In this document: positions 29,301 through 40,679 of the stretch, piece after piece
How positions within the stretch are numbered: position 1 is the stretch's first letter
How the letters are laid out: each line of letters starts with the position of its first letter
Assembly: GCF_020184175.1 (NCBI RefSeq)
Contig: NC_065533.1
Coordinates: 49,142,351 to 49,206,350, forward strand
Direction: 5' to 3'
Origin: Aphis gossypii
Taxonomy: Eukaryota; Arthropoda; Insecta; Hemiptera; Aphididae
Length of the DNA: 64,000 nucleotides
Made by a program: the position numbers and the translations under genes
Notes under the pieces: model-generated
What the model was told of the DNA's origin: nothing
The model's database searches: none
What the model saw: only the letters and a program-made list of their open reading frames with translations

Positions 29301-30747
29301 GAAATTGTTGTTGTCCTTAGTTATCGACGTATAGCCGCGTAGGTACCATAAATTATTAGCTGCTTGTTAGCTATTATAAAATATTACAATGTTGTAAAAA
29401 TGTGTGCATTGTATATTATTATGTCTGACATTATTATTTTATAAAATATAATAACGGATTCATATCAATATAATGATATATGTTCTGACATATTATTTAT
29501 TATTATGAGATCGTATGATATTTGATTTCTCCCAATGCATTTATAGACTAAAATGTATGCAGGTCAATATTTTTAAAAATGTATGTAATAGTATAATATG
29601 ATATGTCAATTTTCAGCTATGTTGTGTGGAAAGCAGTGATTTTTTTAAACTTATTTCAACATTTCAAGGCTGAGTAGTAAAATCAGTGTGGGTTTACTTA
29701 GTAAACTTATAAGCTGATTTTGAAAAGGAAAAAAATGGACCCACAATAACGTTATCTATTGCAGGATTTATAGCTGTCAAATTATGTACAATATGTAACA
29801 TGTATAGTAGAACATTGTGAATAATTAGGACAAAGTGAAAAATGTATAAGTAAAGGCCCAATATTACCTCGATGTCTGAACACAATATAAGGGAATATCA
29901 GGGTAAGTATACTTGTGAATTTAATCGAATAATTTTTATAAACCTACAAAAAAAACCTAGTCTCCACACATTGGCCACTATAGCTGGTAATATTATAATG
30001 TTACAATAATATATGTAAATTATCCGATTTTTCAAGTTGGGTAGATAGCTATAATACACGCAAGACATACAGATGTATTGCAAAAGTTCCGCGTACCGAA
30101 TAGTGAGAAAAAAAAACATTGTAATAATATTGTAAGAACAAATAAAAAGATAAAAAATAATAAGTTATTCTGGGTAATATTTTTAGTTCATTGATCGTTT
30201 TATTAATTTTATTAGATATAAAGCTATTATAAAGAGGTTTGTAGAGAAATAACATGATAAAATGTATATACTTGGTATTGCTCATACTAATATTCATGTC
30301 GATTTCGTCCACCATGATTCGGCGCACAATACGTCCGGACAATACACATACATTGTTCCTACTCCATAACCACTAAAATCGCGAGCAATATGCGCGCAAT
30401 ACCCGATTTTCAATAATATAATATTTAGCCCGCAACAAAATGTCATAATAATCATATTTATTTATGTAATATAATAGTAGGTACCTTTTGAAAAACGCTT
30501 CGGGATAAGAGCTGGTAACGCGGTTCAAGACGACGGCGGTGGTAGCGAAGGGCTGCTGCTGTTGATGTGCGGCGGCGGCGGCGGCGGCGGTCCTGGAGGA
30601 TAAGTCCTTGTCTCTGGACGGCGACCGCGGCATCCGACAGCCGGTGGCCATTATTATCGGCAGATTTTGGCCTGCGACGCCTGCACCGCCGCCGCTCCGA
30701 TTGTCCTGCCGGCGACAAGACTGCAGTCCTCCGTCGCTGGATGTCAT
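20321..30747 (-). CDS. Unrecognised three-exon protein, 346 aa, with Ala/Gln-rich N-terminus
   Basis: Three coding exons on the minus strand, 30485-30747, 23033-23456 and 20321-20674, have GT-AG junctions and matching phases (2 then 0). The introns are about 7.0 kb and 2.4 kb. Start ATG at 30745-30747 opens MTSSDGGLQ; an upstream in-frame ATG lies inside a CA/GT microsatellite and is less likely. The N-terminal exon is low complexity with an A7-H-Q4 run. The middle exon has acidic VWFEEENDL, then a serine-rich part (LGLSKSFSTSDI, and NTSRSLSTCVVVGDMAST). The join of exons 2 and 3 gives a basic stretch, SVNKKVRQNYIQRRLLITYK, then LERLSLSEFNLD. The C-terminus is RYDRNMFIVNWLDNIDPQHT. There is no signal peptide or membrane segment, so it is probably a soluble intracellular protein. 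I do not recognise the family. The basic helix and the C-terminal aromatic block look conserved in style, while the N-terminus looks disordered. Exon phases and codon use support a real gene. Confidence 0.72.
22316..22764. mobile_element. hAT-like non-autonomous element with 8-bp target duplication CTATGGTG
   Basis: CTATGGTG is repeated at 22308-22315 and 22765-22772. Between them the left end reads cagtaggtatagttctcaac and the right end, reverse complemented, reads cagtagttctcgaccgtggt, so the terminal repeats match apart from a small insertion. An 8-bp duplication and CAG..CTG ends fit hAT transposons. It has no coding sequence. A second hAT-like element (22362-22550) is inserted inside it. 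The pair lies in the second intron of the three-exon gene at 20.3-30.7 kb. Confidence 0.75.
22362..22550. mobile_element. Nested hAT-like MITE, 189 bp, target duplication CCTTTAAC
   Basis: Target duplication CCTTTAAC is present at 22354-22361 and 22551-22558. The left end reads caagggcgtatttctgg and the right end ccagagacgcccttg, giving inverted repeats of about 15 bp with one small change. The inside has G and C runs (22377-22384, 22402-22411) and an AT-rich core. Removing the element and one duplication restores a continuous outer element, which shows that this insertion is younger. Confidence 0.8.
24425..25615 (-). pseudogene. Decayed Tigger/pogo-type transposase and its 3' terminal repeat
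   Basis: On the minus strand, broken frames read MTDWLQRLDQQMKTQNRKVL followed by LFLDNATSH, a DDE-domain block with the second Asp. Then come NTYFFPPNITSTSQPFD, a stop, GIIKNFKVFHREFTLQHIIA, another stop, VITWVKKAWTKIFSLTITNC, and acidic C-terminal segments ending at 24706. This order is that of Tigger-derived (pogo, Tc1/mariner superfamily) transposases. At least three in-frame stops and frameshifts inactivate it. At 24425 the sequence cagtgaaaactgtatataac follows a TA (24423-24424) and is the likely terminal inverted repeat. The N-terminal DNA-binding half and the opposite end were not found, so the copy is truncated. Confidence 0.75.
27078..27129. repeat. GC-stem inverted repeat
   Basis: GGGTCGCTAT (27078-27087) is followed after 32 bases by its exact reverse complement ATAGCGACCC (27120-27129). 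The GC content stands out from the AT-rich intron around it. It may be the fused ends of a small inverted-repeat element or a transcribed hairpin, and its function is unknown. Confidence 0.4.
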
Positions 30748-31290
30748 CGTGCGACCGCGACCAAACACACACACACACACACGACGGTATTTACGGTGTA
30801 TGCCGCGACCTGGCCGTCCGTTAAAAATAGTATGTGTCTATAACATTATTGTACATGATTTATTGTAATAATTATTGTCACTATTGTTATTATATTACGC
30901 GGTGTCCAGTGGTGTCTGTTTTTTGCAGTATGATTATAATATGGTCACGACGACGGATCTGACACCTGCAACTTGTGGCGCCGCGCACTTTTGCGCGCTT
31001 CCGTTTCGGAGACCCCAAAGCGGGTAGAATAGCTGCGACGGTGGTGTGCGTTTTAGGGCCGACGGGCGCGTACTGCGTTCGCAGCCGAGCCGGGTCGCGC
31101 GTAACACGACAACAATACAACTTAAATCGATAGTAGAGAGACTCCCGTAGGCGGCGTCGGCGATATCGGCGGCCACGGCGGCGGCGTATCATATAGTACG
31201 TTATATTATTACTGTGTATACAAATTTTGATGTCACGTCCAGTGTGACCGTTTCGGCACGACCGCCGAGTGCGTATAGGTCATATTATTA
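30485..31290 (-). promoter_or_regulatory. GC-rich promoter and 5' exon block of the three-exon gene
   Basis: A CpG-rich island surrounds coding exon 1 (30485-30747) and extends about 540 bases upstream to 31290, where composition falls back to AT-rich. A CA run (30767-30782) lies just upstream of the start codon, probably in the 5' UTR. No TATA box is placed with confidence. The open frames in 30890-31192 are arginine-rich by-products of CpG content and are not called as genes. Confidence 0.5.
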
Positions 31291-34200
31291 TTATAGTATA
31301 TAGGTATGCGAGCCGGAGTTGTGGGTTTATGCGAATTTAATATACGATATAAAACCACAAAACATAATATTTAAACTCAGAGTCCCCAAAAACACCACTG
31401 TTTAAATCGCACCAAAATACTCGTTTAACTTTTTTTTTTTCAAACGCCTAAAAGTTTTTAATCATACGAACAAAGAACATTATTAAATCTATTATTTGAA
31501 CACTAGGAAAGTGTTTAAAAAATATTAATAAAATACTGATACATAATAATTATATTATATAGGTAACTTATATGAAATAAAAAATAATTCATAAAATATG
31601 CATGAAAATAGATGTGCCAATTATTGGCCGGAAATGATTTATAACAGAGTAGGAAAATCGCGTCTCTATAAAAAGGATTTAGTCATATTCATATTATATA
31701 CTACATAAATATAGGTATGAAAAGATTTGTTAATATGTGCTTCTTCTTTTTTTAATTCCTTTAATAGTATCTTATGAGTATTATTTTATTAAAATGTCAG
31801 TTTTTTTTAACAAGCAAAAGTTGCCTATTTATCGCCTACTATTGATAAAAACATAAAAATTCAAACATAATCTAATTATGAGTAAGAATTCCTATTTTTC
31901 CATAGTTTCTTTTTATTTTATTATACCCGATTATTTTGAAAAGTATTAAGGGTTTTAATTTATTTATCAAAATACGGACTAGATTCTACCAAAAAAAAAG
32001 CATTTTTTCTTCTACGATACGCATCCTGATGATCAATTTTTTTTATTACTATCAAATACTGAATAATTTTCAACAATTAGCAATATAGTACCAAAAAAAT
32101 TTACAATTCAAGCCCATTTGGTTATAATATATAATGATTTTTAAAAAGTTGTCCATAATACGGTATTCATAATGCAAAGTATAACGGTCTTCTATCGAAA
32201 TAAAATGTAATATGGCATATACTCGTAAATTTCACTTAAGACAAAGTTAATTTTCGTAATTTTAACCATTTTTTTTTTCGTAACTTTAACTTCAAAAGTT
32301 TATAAAAAAATTGTCCCTAGATATATTTTCTATATTTTTTAATTGAGATAAAACATCTTAAATCAAATTTTTAAATTCATACTTATTCATATTTCAAACT
32401 TATTGACTAAGCCTAAAAAGTTAAAAACTTATAACAATTAAAACAAAAATTATTTTTATTTTAAGAAATTATTTCTAGAATTCCAAATGCCTATAACTTA
32501 AAACTTGTCTAAATATTTAAAAAAAAATAATAATAATAATAACAGTGGAATGTTTCAAACTTTTGGTATAAATATTAAATGACTTATGAGTTTTTACTTT
32601 TTAGTAACAATATAATTTTCAAATTATCGTGATATTTACAAATGTTAACATTTCAACTTCAGGCATTCATGAAAAATATCACAATAATAAAACACATTTA
32701 ACGTAATAATTTACTTTATAAAGAGTTATACACTCAATAACTGATATGCAGCAGAGTAACTTCTTTAATTTTTAAGTTTTCATATTTTTGAAAATAGTTT
32801 AACATACGTTAGGTAGTGTAGCCATAAGTGATTAATACAATAAAATGATTAACTGATTATATTCAATTCATCAGACCTAAATATATTTAATTTTATTTAA
32901 ACTCTAAAAATACTTTTGAAGTAAGGAACAATAAGCAAAAATATTCAATTACATTTTTGTTACTTATAAATGTATTTTAAGTTTAAATATTCTAATTAAA
33001 TGATGTTAAGCCTGGTCCTGCAGATTTAGAATACTGTAATGTTACACTATGACATAATATTAATATGTCGTCGACAATACGCCGATATACTATTATGTTT
33101 CTGTTTATAATGGGAAATCGGAAACATCGTGGGTAGTAATGTCAGAAACATAATTTATCGTATGACAATGTATTCTAAATCTGTAACCGGCTTTATGTAA
33201 TTTTAATAGAATTTTTTATCACGTTACTACCCAACATTGCAAGTTGCAACTATTATACCTACCCAAATAATAATTATTTCGATTTTATAGATATTTTAGG
33301 TACACGTTTTTATGCACGTTTACATTTTTTTTTTTAAGTAGTTATACATAACAAGTTAACAATATTGTAAAATATTTTAATCTTATAGTCATATACAAAT
33401 ATAAATCATTTAAAATAATTTTATTTAAATTTAATGTATGATGTTATGTTTTTGATAGTTTTTAACCTAAATACTGGGTATTTTTAATTTTGACCACTTT
33501 ATAGTACAAACTAAATTAAATTTACTACCCAAAAGGCCAAAACCAATCTCAAAGTTAAAAATTGGACTTTTTTATTTTTAAGACTTCTTATCTTGTTCCA
33601 GATATCACAAAAAAAAGATAATAAGCACAATTTTAAATTTTAAATCGATTTATTCATTGCTCTATACTCACAATTTAAAATTAAGGGAAAAGGGAAATTT
33701 TTACTCTAAACCAGTTTTTGAAAAAATTTTATTTTTGTGTTCTCTATATTATATGATAAAATGTATATTTTTAATTTATTTATATTAATTAAAAAATTGA
33801 ATAACCGTAGAAACATGGAATTTTCATCAAGTGTATGTTTTACATAGCCTAATTTTAATACATATTTCAAACACAAATGACACCAAGCATTTTTATCTGT
33901 ATTCTCAAAAACTTTTAAGTATTCATAACAGGAATGAATATTTATAAATATATAATATATATTTTTTCAAACAATGGCTGAACAAATTTACTTATTATAA
34001 CAAATTGAAAGAAATACATCTTTATAATAATACATGCTGAAAAGCATTTCAGACAACTTAACAACAACTCAATGGTTCTAAAACGAAAACCTAATGAATT
34101 ATGAACGTTGTTCAATTAGTATAATTACTGAAAGTTTTTTGATAGAAAACAAACGGGACTTCTGATAATTTATAAACGCTTCACGAAGGAAAAAAATGTA

Positions 34201-34626
34201 CATAAAATAATATAATATAATATAGCTTAAATTAAAATAATGTCTTTTACCTACTAAAAATATTATTTTCAACTATCTAAAACTGACATATTTTCGTGTA
34301 GCGTACAAAAGCCAGTAATTATATGGTTATACTTATATATACACCACATAATAATATTACAAAATGTTTATTGTATATTATATATAGTTTATAAAAATGA
34401 AATTCTCATCAACTAAATAATTATATTATTAAAACTCATGATATATATATTTTTTTCGTTTCCCTTCATCAACGTTAATAAAATATATTTTTATGGCTGT
34501 CAAAATGTTTACTGAACCTATTGGACCGGAAAATAATTAATAAATTACACTAATTGTTTTGGCTTGGAGCCAACGACAGTAATGAAATTACTCTTGATCA
34601 GTCTTAACATACACAATACATGACCA
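31291..34626. other. AT-rich intergenic DNA between promoter block and receptor gene
   Basis: No gene is seen. At 33600-33725 there is a weak relative of the dispersed repeat ('gaaatttttactctaaaccagtttttg'-like words). A CG-bearing stretch near 33060-33130 has no recognisable content. Confidence 0.4.
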
Positions 34627-36450
34627 ATGACTAAGTTTAATACATATCTCAGACTTTTCACCACGATTTTAGTTTGTTCGCCTTACTCAAGATGTGACTC
34701 AAGTCTATTAGCACAATGTGCTGTGCAGTTATTGAACGTAAGTAATCTAATGCGAACCACGGTTTACGTTACAACGAGTCCAAATGTTACTCATAACTTT
34801 CGATCGGAACTCTTGTTTACTATGCACCAAAACTATAAGCCTGCTCTATTATTAAATGAATTTCACGTGAAACTATTTAACCCAAATAGGTATATATTAC
34901 CACACGCGTACCTAGTTGCCGCGAATAATACAACTGATTTAGTCGATCATTTAGATACGATTAACGTGACGGATGCGTCGTGGCAACCTGAAGTGAATTT
35001 TATCATCATTTTAGAAAAATTCACTGAACTATCTCAACATATACTAGAACCTGTGTTTCAGCGACTATGGATTAAAAATATGTTCAAGTCGGTGTTACTT
35101 ATACCAGCAATTGACGGCAATGCAATAGAAGCGTTTTACTGGTATCCGTTTCATAAAAGGTGTGGTGAGTATCATACACCAACACTGGAGGATTTGTGCA
35201 CTCGAGGAGATAACAACAACAGTCAATGGACCGTTTTTGATGTATTTGAAAAAATAATACCAAATACGTTCTACAACTGTACAGTAAATATAGTCGGGTT
35301 TAATTGGGCGCCGATGACTTTGCTATCAAATCAGACACCTCGGACTATGTTACACGGCATGGATGTAGAGGTAGTCAAGTTGATGAGTCGGATAGGTAAA
35401 GTACAATTGGAGTTTCACGAGGTCGAAAATAATCAACGATGGGGCGTCAAGTTAGAAAATGGAACTTGGAATGGTGGATTTGGTAAGTTGAGCGGACATC
35501 GGGGTGACTTTCTGATCGGTGGAGGAATTCTAACAGCTGAACGTAAAGAAATGTTCGATTCTGCACCTGCACGGCAAGTTATTCGATTTCCAATTTACAC
35601 ACCACTGCCAAGGAAGTTGCCATACTGGCAAAACATGTTAAACGTATTCTCCGGAAATTTTTGGCTTACGCTATTTGTTGTTTTCTTTTTGACGTCTGGT
35701 CTACTCTGGCTATCGGGTATTCATTTGCCATCGGAGAAACGAGCGTTTTCCAACTGTGGTTACTGTCTCGTTATTTCTTGGGCAATATTGTGCAGTGTAG
35801 CCAGTGGACAGCAACCCACATCGGTGTCATCAAAAATGATTTTCCTTTCGTGGGTAATATACATGTTACACATAAGTGCTGTGTACACATCAATGCAACT
35901 GATATACATATACAAACCTAAGTATGAACCACCAATGCGCACCGTTAACGATGTTAAAGAGTCCGGACTGACGATATGCAGTGTACCGACTTTTATACCA
36001 ATAGCACACTCGATGGATAAAGACAATTTCAATTTGACCGAATATATACCGTGTATGGATATGGTAGCATCTGCAAAAAGACTTTTGAAAAAAAAAGATA
36101 TCATTATACTCGACCCTGAAGACCATTTCGAGGCTCTAATTTCGGGTTCAATTAAAAAAGTCAATAAAGTAGAAGAAGTGGTTATTGTGTATAATATTGG
36201 TATATTTATGCAGAAGGGGAATCCGTACAAAAATATATTATCGAAAGCCCAAATCATAGCATATGAAACTGGATTACATGACAAATGGAGACAAGATGCA
36301 TCACCATCGCGTCCAATAAAGAAAAAAGGAAATATAAAAGTAAAGAAATTGAGTGTTGATGAATTACAGGGTGCGTTTATAATACTAATATGTGGACTTG
36401 GCATGAGTTCAGTGATATTCGTTTTCGAATGGTTGTTTGGATCAAAATAA
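34627..36450 (+). CDS. Divergent ionotropic receptor (IR), single exon, 607 aa
   Basis: One intact reading frame encodes an ionotropic-glutamate-receptor-like protein of the insect IR type. These are ligand-gated cation channels of chemosensory neuron dendrites. A hydrophobic N-terminus (about 8-20) may be a signal peptide, with several N-glycosylation sequons after it (NVS 37, NVT 53, NTT 101, NVT 113). Ligand-binding S1 spans about 219-330, with MDVEVVKLMS and GGGILTAERKEMFDSA; the Arg at 306 sits where the conserved S1 ligand-binding Arg lies in glutamate receptors. M1 is at about 345-364 (FWLTLFVVFFLTSGLLWLSG), the pore region at about 380-400 (SWAILCSVASGQQPT), M2 at 404-428, S2 at about 440-560 and M3 at 582-603 (AFIILICGLGMSSVIFVFEW). 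The absence of introns is usual for divergent IRs. Subfamily and ligand cannot be read from sequence alone. A poly(A) signal follows at 36566. Confidence 0.85.
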   Translation: MTKFNTYLRLFTTILVCSPYSRCDSSLLAQCAVQLLNVSNLMRTTVYVTTSPNVTHNFRSELLFTMHQNYKPALLLNEFHVKLFNPNRYILPHAYLVAANNTTDLVDHLDTINVTDASWQPEVNFIIILEKFTELSQHILEPVFQRLWIKNMFKSVLLIPAIDGNAIEAFYWYPFHKRCGEYHTPTLEDLCTRGDNNNSQWTVFDVFEKIIPNTFYNCTVNIVGFNWAPMTLLSNQTPRTMLHGMDVEVVKLMSRIGKVQLEFHEVENNQRWGVKLENGTWNGGFGKLSGHRGDFLIGGGILTAERKEMFDSAPARQVIRFPIYTPLPRKLPYWQNMLNVFSGNFWLTLFVVFFLTSGLLWLSGIHLPSEKRAFSNCGYCLVISWAILCSVASGQQPTSVSSKMIFLSWVIYMLHISAVYTSMQLIYIYKPKYEPPMRTVNDVKESGLTICSVPTFIPIAHSMDKDNFNLTEYIPCMDMVASAKRLLKKKDIIILDPEDHFEALISGSIKKVNKVEEVVIVYNIGIFMQKGNPYKNILSKAQIIAYETGLHDKWRQDASPSRPIKKKGNIKVKKLSVDELQGAFIILICGLGMSSVIFVFEWLFGSK

Positions 36451-36565
36451 TTTATTGTACCACAAGCTATATTCTATACAATACACTTAACAATTAAATA
36501 ATGTATACAGGACAAAGGTACGTAGTAAAAAATGTTCTATATTAATCAATAAGTATTAAGTATAC

Positions 36566-36571
36566 AATAAA
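36566..36571 (+). terminator. Candidate polyadenylation signal of the ionotropic receptor gene
   Basis: AATAAA lies 116 bases after the receptor stop codon, a normal distance for a short insect 3' UTR. Use is inferred from position. Confidence 0.4.
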
Positions 36572-36589
36572 GTTATAAGAATTGATATG

Positions 36590-37686
36590 CCAACTGTAAA
36601 TAAAAACTTGTAGATAACATTTAACGAAACAAAATCTACATTAATATGTAAATCGCGAAAGATAAAAAAAACAAATGTATCTGTTGAAAATTAATTTTTT
36701 TCAAATAATTATAATTTATTTGATTTGTACCTAATTATTAATTATCTAAGGAATATCCATTATCTTCTTGAAGAAAATCAAAAAATAAACGTAAAACTAA
36801 AAGATACATTTTTATGTCTGTAATAATTTATATTAGGTATTTTTATATTAACTATGATAATAAGTACTTGTAATTTATAATATTAGAAAATAGATACAAA
36901 TTATTTTTATTTTTTTAATTCTACGATAGTACTACAATAGGTTACTATAATATGATACTTATATAATATTCCAAATAACCAGATGTGATGATAAAGTTAC
37001 ATTAATATTATATTAAAACTGTATTTTTTTTAAATATCATATACATATTTAATACATAACAGTGATTATAATTTTAAATCTAAAAATATGATCGCAAGTA
37101 CAATTAAATAATATTTGGAGGTGATATCAATGGGTGATTTCCTATAGAAGATTATTTTAAATTGTTTGTTTTTAAATATTATATATAAATAGGTAGTTAT
37201 ACATCCAAATTACTATAAATATGCTAATAAATGTAGAGATTGTGTTGTTTTAATTTAAAAAAAATTCTAAATTTTAATTCCATCTTGATATCATAAAATC
37301 TAATTAAAATAAGTATAATATATAGTTTGAAAATTGTAATTTAAGACTCCTAAGTCCTAATGTACCTAATAATATTATCAAAAGTTAGTTCTATAAACAA
37401 TATAATCATTAAACGTATAACATTAATAATAATACTAATTATTTGAACATTGAACAACAATTAGTTAAACGTGGTTATATTATTTACATTATAGGTACCG
37501 CAATATGTAATGATGTGCGTCTAAGCCATCATATCTTTTTTAAATTTAAAATACATAATAAAATAATTATAATAATTATTAGCCATTAAGAATAAATTAC
37601 AAATATTGAATAGGACAAAATATAACGATAAGACATTACACACACACGTACACATATATTATACACACGCACACTCACACGCAATA
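36590..37686. other. AT-rich intergenic DNA
   Basis: No gene or structured element is recognised. A CA/AC-rich microsatellite-like patch lies at about 37636-37683. Confidence 0.45.
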
Positions 37687-37775
37687 TTAGGAAGAAGGAG
37701 CTCTGTCTTCGATCAAGCCAGAAGTGTCGTTATTGTCTTTTTGTGCAGACGTTTTAAGGCGAGTGTAAAAGACTA
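37687..37775 (-). CDS. Possible C-terminal coding exon of an unidentified minus-strand gene
   Basis: On the minus strand this reads VVFYTRLKTSAQKDNNDTSG and then LIEDRAPSS before a TAA at 37687-37689. A pyrimidine-rich tract with AG acceptors at 37776-37777 or 37773-37774 precedes it. The polar tail after an aliphatic/aromatic stretch looks like the cytosolic end of a small insect multi-pass membrane protein. About 165 bases upstream another short frame reads TSLLKPWLVLE before a donor (GAG then gtataa, exon end 37941). However, its phase (0) does not fit the phase needed here (1), so the two cannot be joined directly. No further exons were found. This is a weak call: it may be chance coding in otherwise AT-rich DNA. 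Confidence 0.25.
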
Positions 37776-38121
37776 CTAATCAGAAAGACGTAATCGTGAA
37801 AATTAATTGTAAACGTTTATAGTAATAATTTAAAATACGTTTATTGATGTGTATTATAAAATTGAATAAAATTAATATTAGTGAATCAGAAAAAAGGGTC
37901 AAATTATTTTAAAATACAAATCGGTCACTTCATCTTATACCTCAAGCACTAACCACGGTTTCAACAGGGAAGTCGCTAAAAGAATCGAAGAGGTAATATT
38001 ACCAATTTATAACAATATTATATTACATTGTTATAATATACTACACTAAGTAATTGATTTAAAGATATATAACCGTCCCCGGTAATTTCACGTCTTTTTA
38101 ATCATTACAAGTAGGTAATGT

Positions 38122-38151
38122 GTATAGGATTAACTTACGTTAATCCTATAC
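38122..38151. repeat. Perfect 13-bp inverted repeat with 4-base loop
   Basis: GTATAGGATTAAC, then ttac, then GTTAATCCTATAC: two exact 13-base arms that could form a hairpin or cruciform. It is not followed by a T run and lies in intergenic DNA, so a terminator or small-RNA role is not supported. Confidence 0.5.
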
Positions 38152-40679
38152 AAAGAATTATATATATATAAGTAGTATTCGCATGAACTGAAATGTTATA
38201 TAAAATATAAAGATCTATTTAAATATAAAAAGTATACACTTGATAAATAAGTTTTATAGATTTCTAAGTACCTCATTTATTACAATCGTTTAAATATTAT
38301 AATCACTTCTTACTAAGCAGGTTATAGAAAGCTATGTTTAAGTTTTATCAAAATAAGATTTAATTACCTAACTACTTTTAAAATGTTTAATCTACATAAT
38401 ATATTTTATGTTATCAAAAGTATTTTTCAAAGTTTATGGCTAAAAGTTGTAGGCATAGATACTAAGTTTATAGTATATAGGTAATTTAAAATGTAAATTA
38501 AATTTATATTTTGAATAATGCAACCATCATAATCTGACCATATTATGCGGAAGTTACAAACAAAGTATAGTACCTATAACGCTAAATTTATAATTTAAAT
38601 TCTTTGAGTTATAATATACTGTTTTGACATGTAATAAAATATACCTATATAAGTAGAGAAAATAACAACATTTGGTAATATTAATTTTACTTTTTTTTAC
38701 TATTAGTTATATACTTATATACTCGTACAGTAAAAAATTAAAATAATTTTTTTCAGAAACATTGCATTTTAAAATGCCAATGTGTATAAAATATAATAAT
38801 AATACGATAAAAGTTTCAAGTATTATGTTATTTATTATATTTTAAATCAATTTTTGAATTTCAACAATATAATAACTTATAACGAACCTTGTACCTACCT
38901 ATTAGAGTTTTAAATAATAGGTAGATATGCATATCAAATATAATATTGAAATTAAAATAAATATATAAAATTGATAGTACAAAATAATATCTATAAATAT
39001 TCCTAATTTTGACGAATATTGTCAAATTTCAATTTTGAACATTTATAATAAATTATTGCAACTATTTTTATTTTTGAGATTTTTAAATTAGTATTTATGT
39101 ACTAAAGTTGTTTATACAATTTATGAGGAACCACTCATTCAATTTTTAAACTTTCTTACGAAATAATTATGGGAAAAAAAATTTAAATTAAAATTTAGTT
39201 GAGATAAATATTAAATATCTATAAATAACTAAAAAGAAGAGCCAAATATTTTTTAAATTATACCATATTTAAAAAATGATGATTTTTTTAACATTTGGTG
39301 AAAATTTCAAACATAATAAAAAATATCAATTTTGTCCAAGTATAATTTTTCATAAACATTTTCGTTTTCCGTTTTCTGTTTTTGTTCTCGGTTAGTTTTG
39401 AAAGTATTAAAAATTTACCCAAAATATCTACTATAATATATATAGCTCCATATAGGTCAATTGGAGTTAAATATTTTTAAAATTATACCTTATTAAATTA
39501 TAAAATAAATACTTAATGAAAATGTCAAGTTTCTGTTGTCAAAATCTGTTTTAGCGTAAAAATTCTCATTTTTATTTTTTTGTGTTTCATAATTAATGAA
39601 AAAAATACTAGGAGAAATGTTTACTTTTGACACACAGACTACTAACAAAATTTTGGAGTTTAATTTGAAACTTTTTTACCATCCCAAAATGTAATAAAAG
39701 AAAAAATATATATACTACACTTAATTGTAAATTTAATACCCACTTAGAATGTAAGTAATTTAACACAAATTATAAATGTATGTTGTTATTTAAAAAAGTA
39801 ACAATTTAAAAATGTATTTTTCAAAAAGATTATTTAATAATGAATACGAATTAGTGGTGTATTTAGGACTTTGGGACTTTGTTTAGGGGAGATATTAAAT
39901 AATACGCCAAGACTAAAAGAATATTATATCATTATATCAAAAACAAATTATGTAGTATAAAAAAGTTAATTTTAATTTATGTATTCTTGTAATTTATAAT
40001 AAAAATTGTTGATTGCGAGTTACGAGTTCATAAATTATATTATTAATCTTAAATTTAATGTATATAGATACATACATTTGTCCAGTTTCACTCATTTAAA
40101 TTAATTGTTTTATTTTAATATTTAGCTTGCAATTATAGTATGAGAATGAAAATTTTTTATGTTTCTCCTACCTTATCCATAAAAAAATTTAATTTTCTTT
40201 GAGTACTAATACCATGCAAATTTTGGAAATGATAACGATCTTATAAATTTAATTCATACGAATTACCTACTAAATATTTACATAAAAAAATTAACCATAA
40301 AATAAAATATATATAATATTATATTAATAATATAGAAATTCATAAAAATATAATCAAGACAACAGCAGCAAAAACAAAGGCGGGATGAGACGTGTCCTAT
40401 TCTCTCACAAATCAGTCATTTATACAAATTATTAAAAAAATATTAATTTCAATAACGTTAATTTCTTTACGAAATAATAATAGTAAAAACACGTTAATAC
40501 AATCTACTTTTTACTCCCGCATTTTAAATAAAAGGGCAGAAGCCAAAAAAACATGTTATTTCCTCCAACTAAGAGTTTTTACCGCGTTCGGCGTAAACAA
40601 CATGTAAGATTTCCATAAACAGGTAGATTACTAATGAGATCACGCCACCTTAAATCACATTTGATTATTTGTTAATAAT

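Larger units (their letters stand above)
23457..30484 (-). other. Large first intron of the three-exon gene
   Basis: About 7 kb of AT-rich sequence between coding exons 1 and 2. It contains a TA-rich microsatellite (about 23575-23630), the Tigger remnant (24425-25615), a GC-stem hairpin (27078-27129) and otherwise nothing I can identify. Short open frames at 29.7-30.3 kb have no family resemblance. Confidence 0.5.

Noticed and set aside
29694..30342. Three minus-strand open frames rich in Ile/Tyr/Leu/Phe
   Set aside because: Typical translation of AT-rich intron sequence; inside the first intron of the three-exon gene without splice support.
30890..31192. Arginine-rich minus-strand open frames upstream of the three-exon gene
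   Set aside because: Composition-driven by CpG; no start context or family resemblance; better read as promoter/5' UTR.
35760..36404. 214-codon minus-strand open frame
   Set aside because: Antisense shadow of the ionotropic receptor coding sequence.
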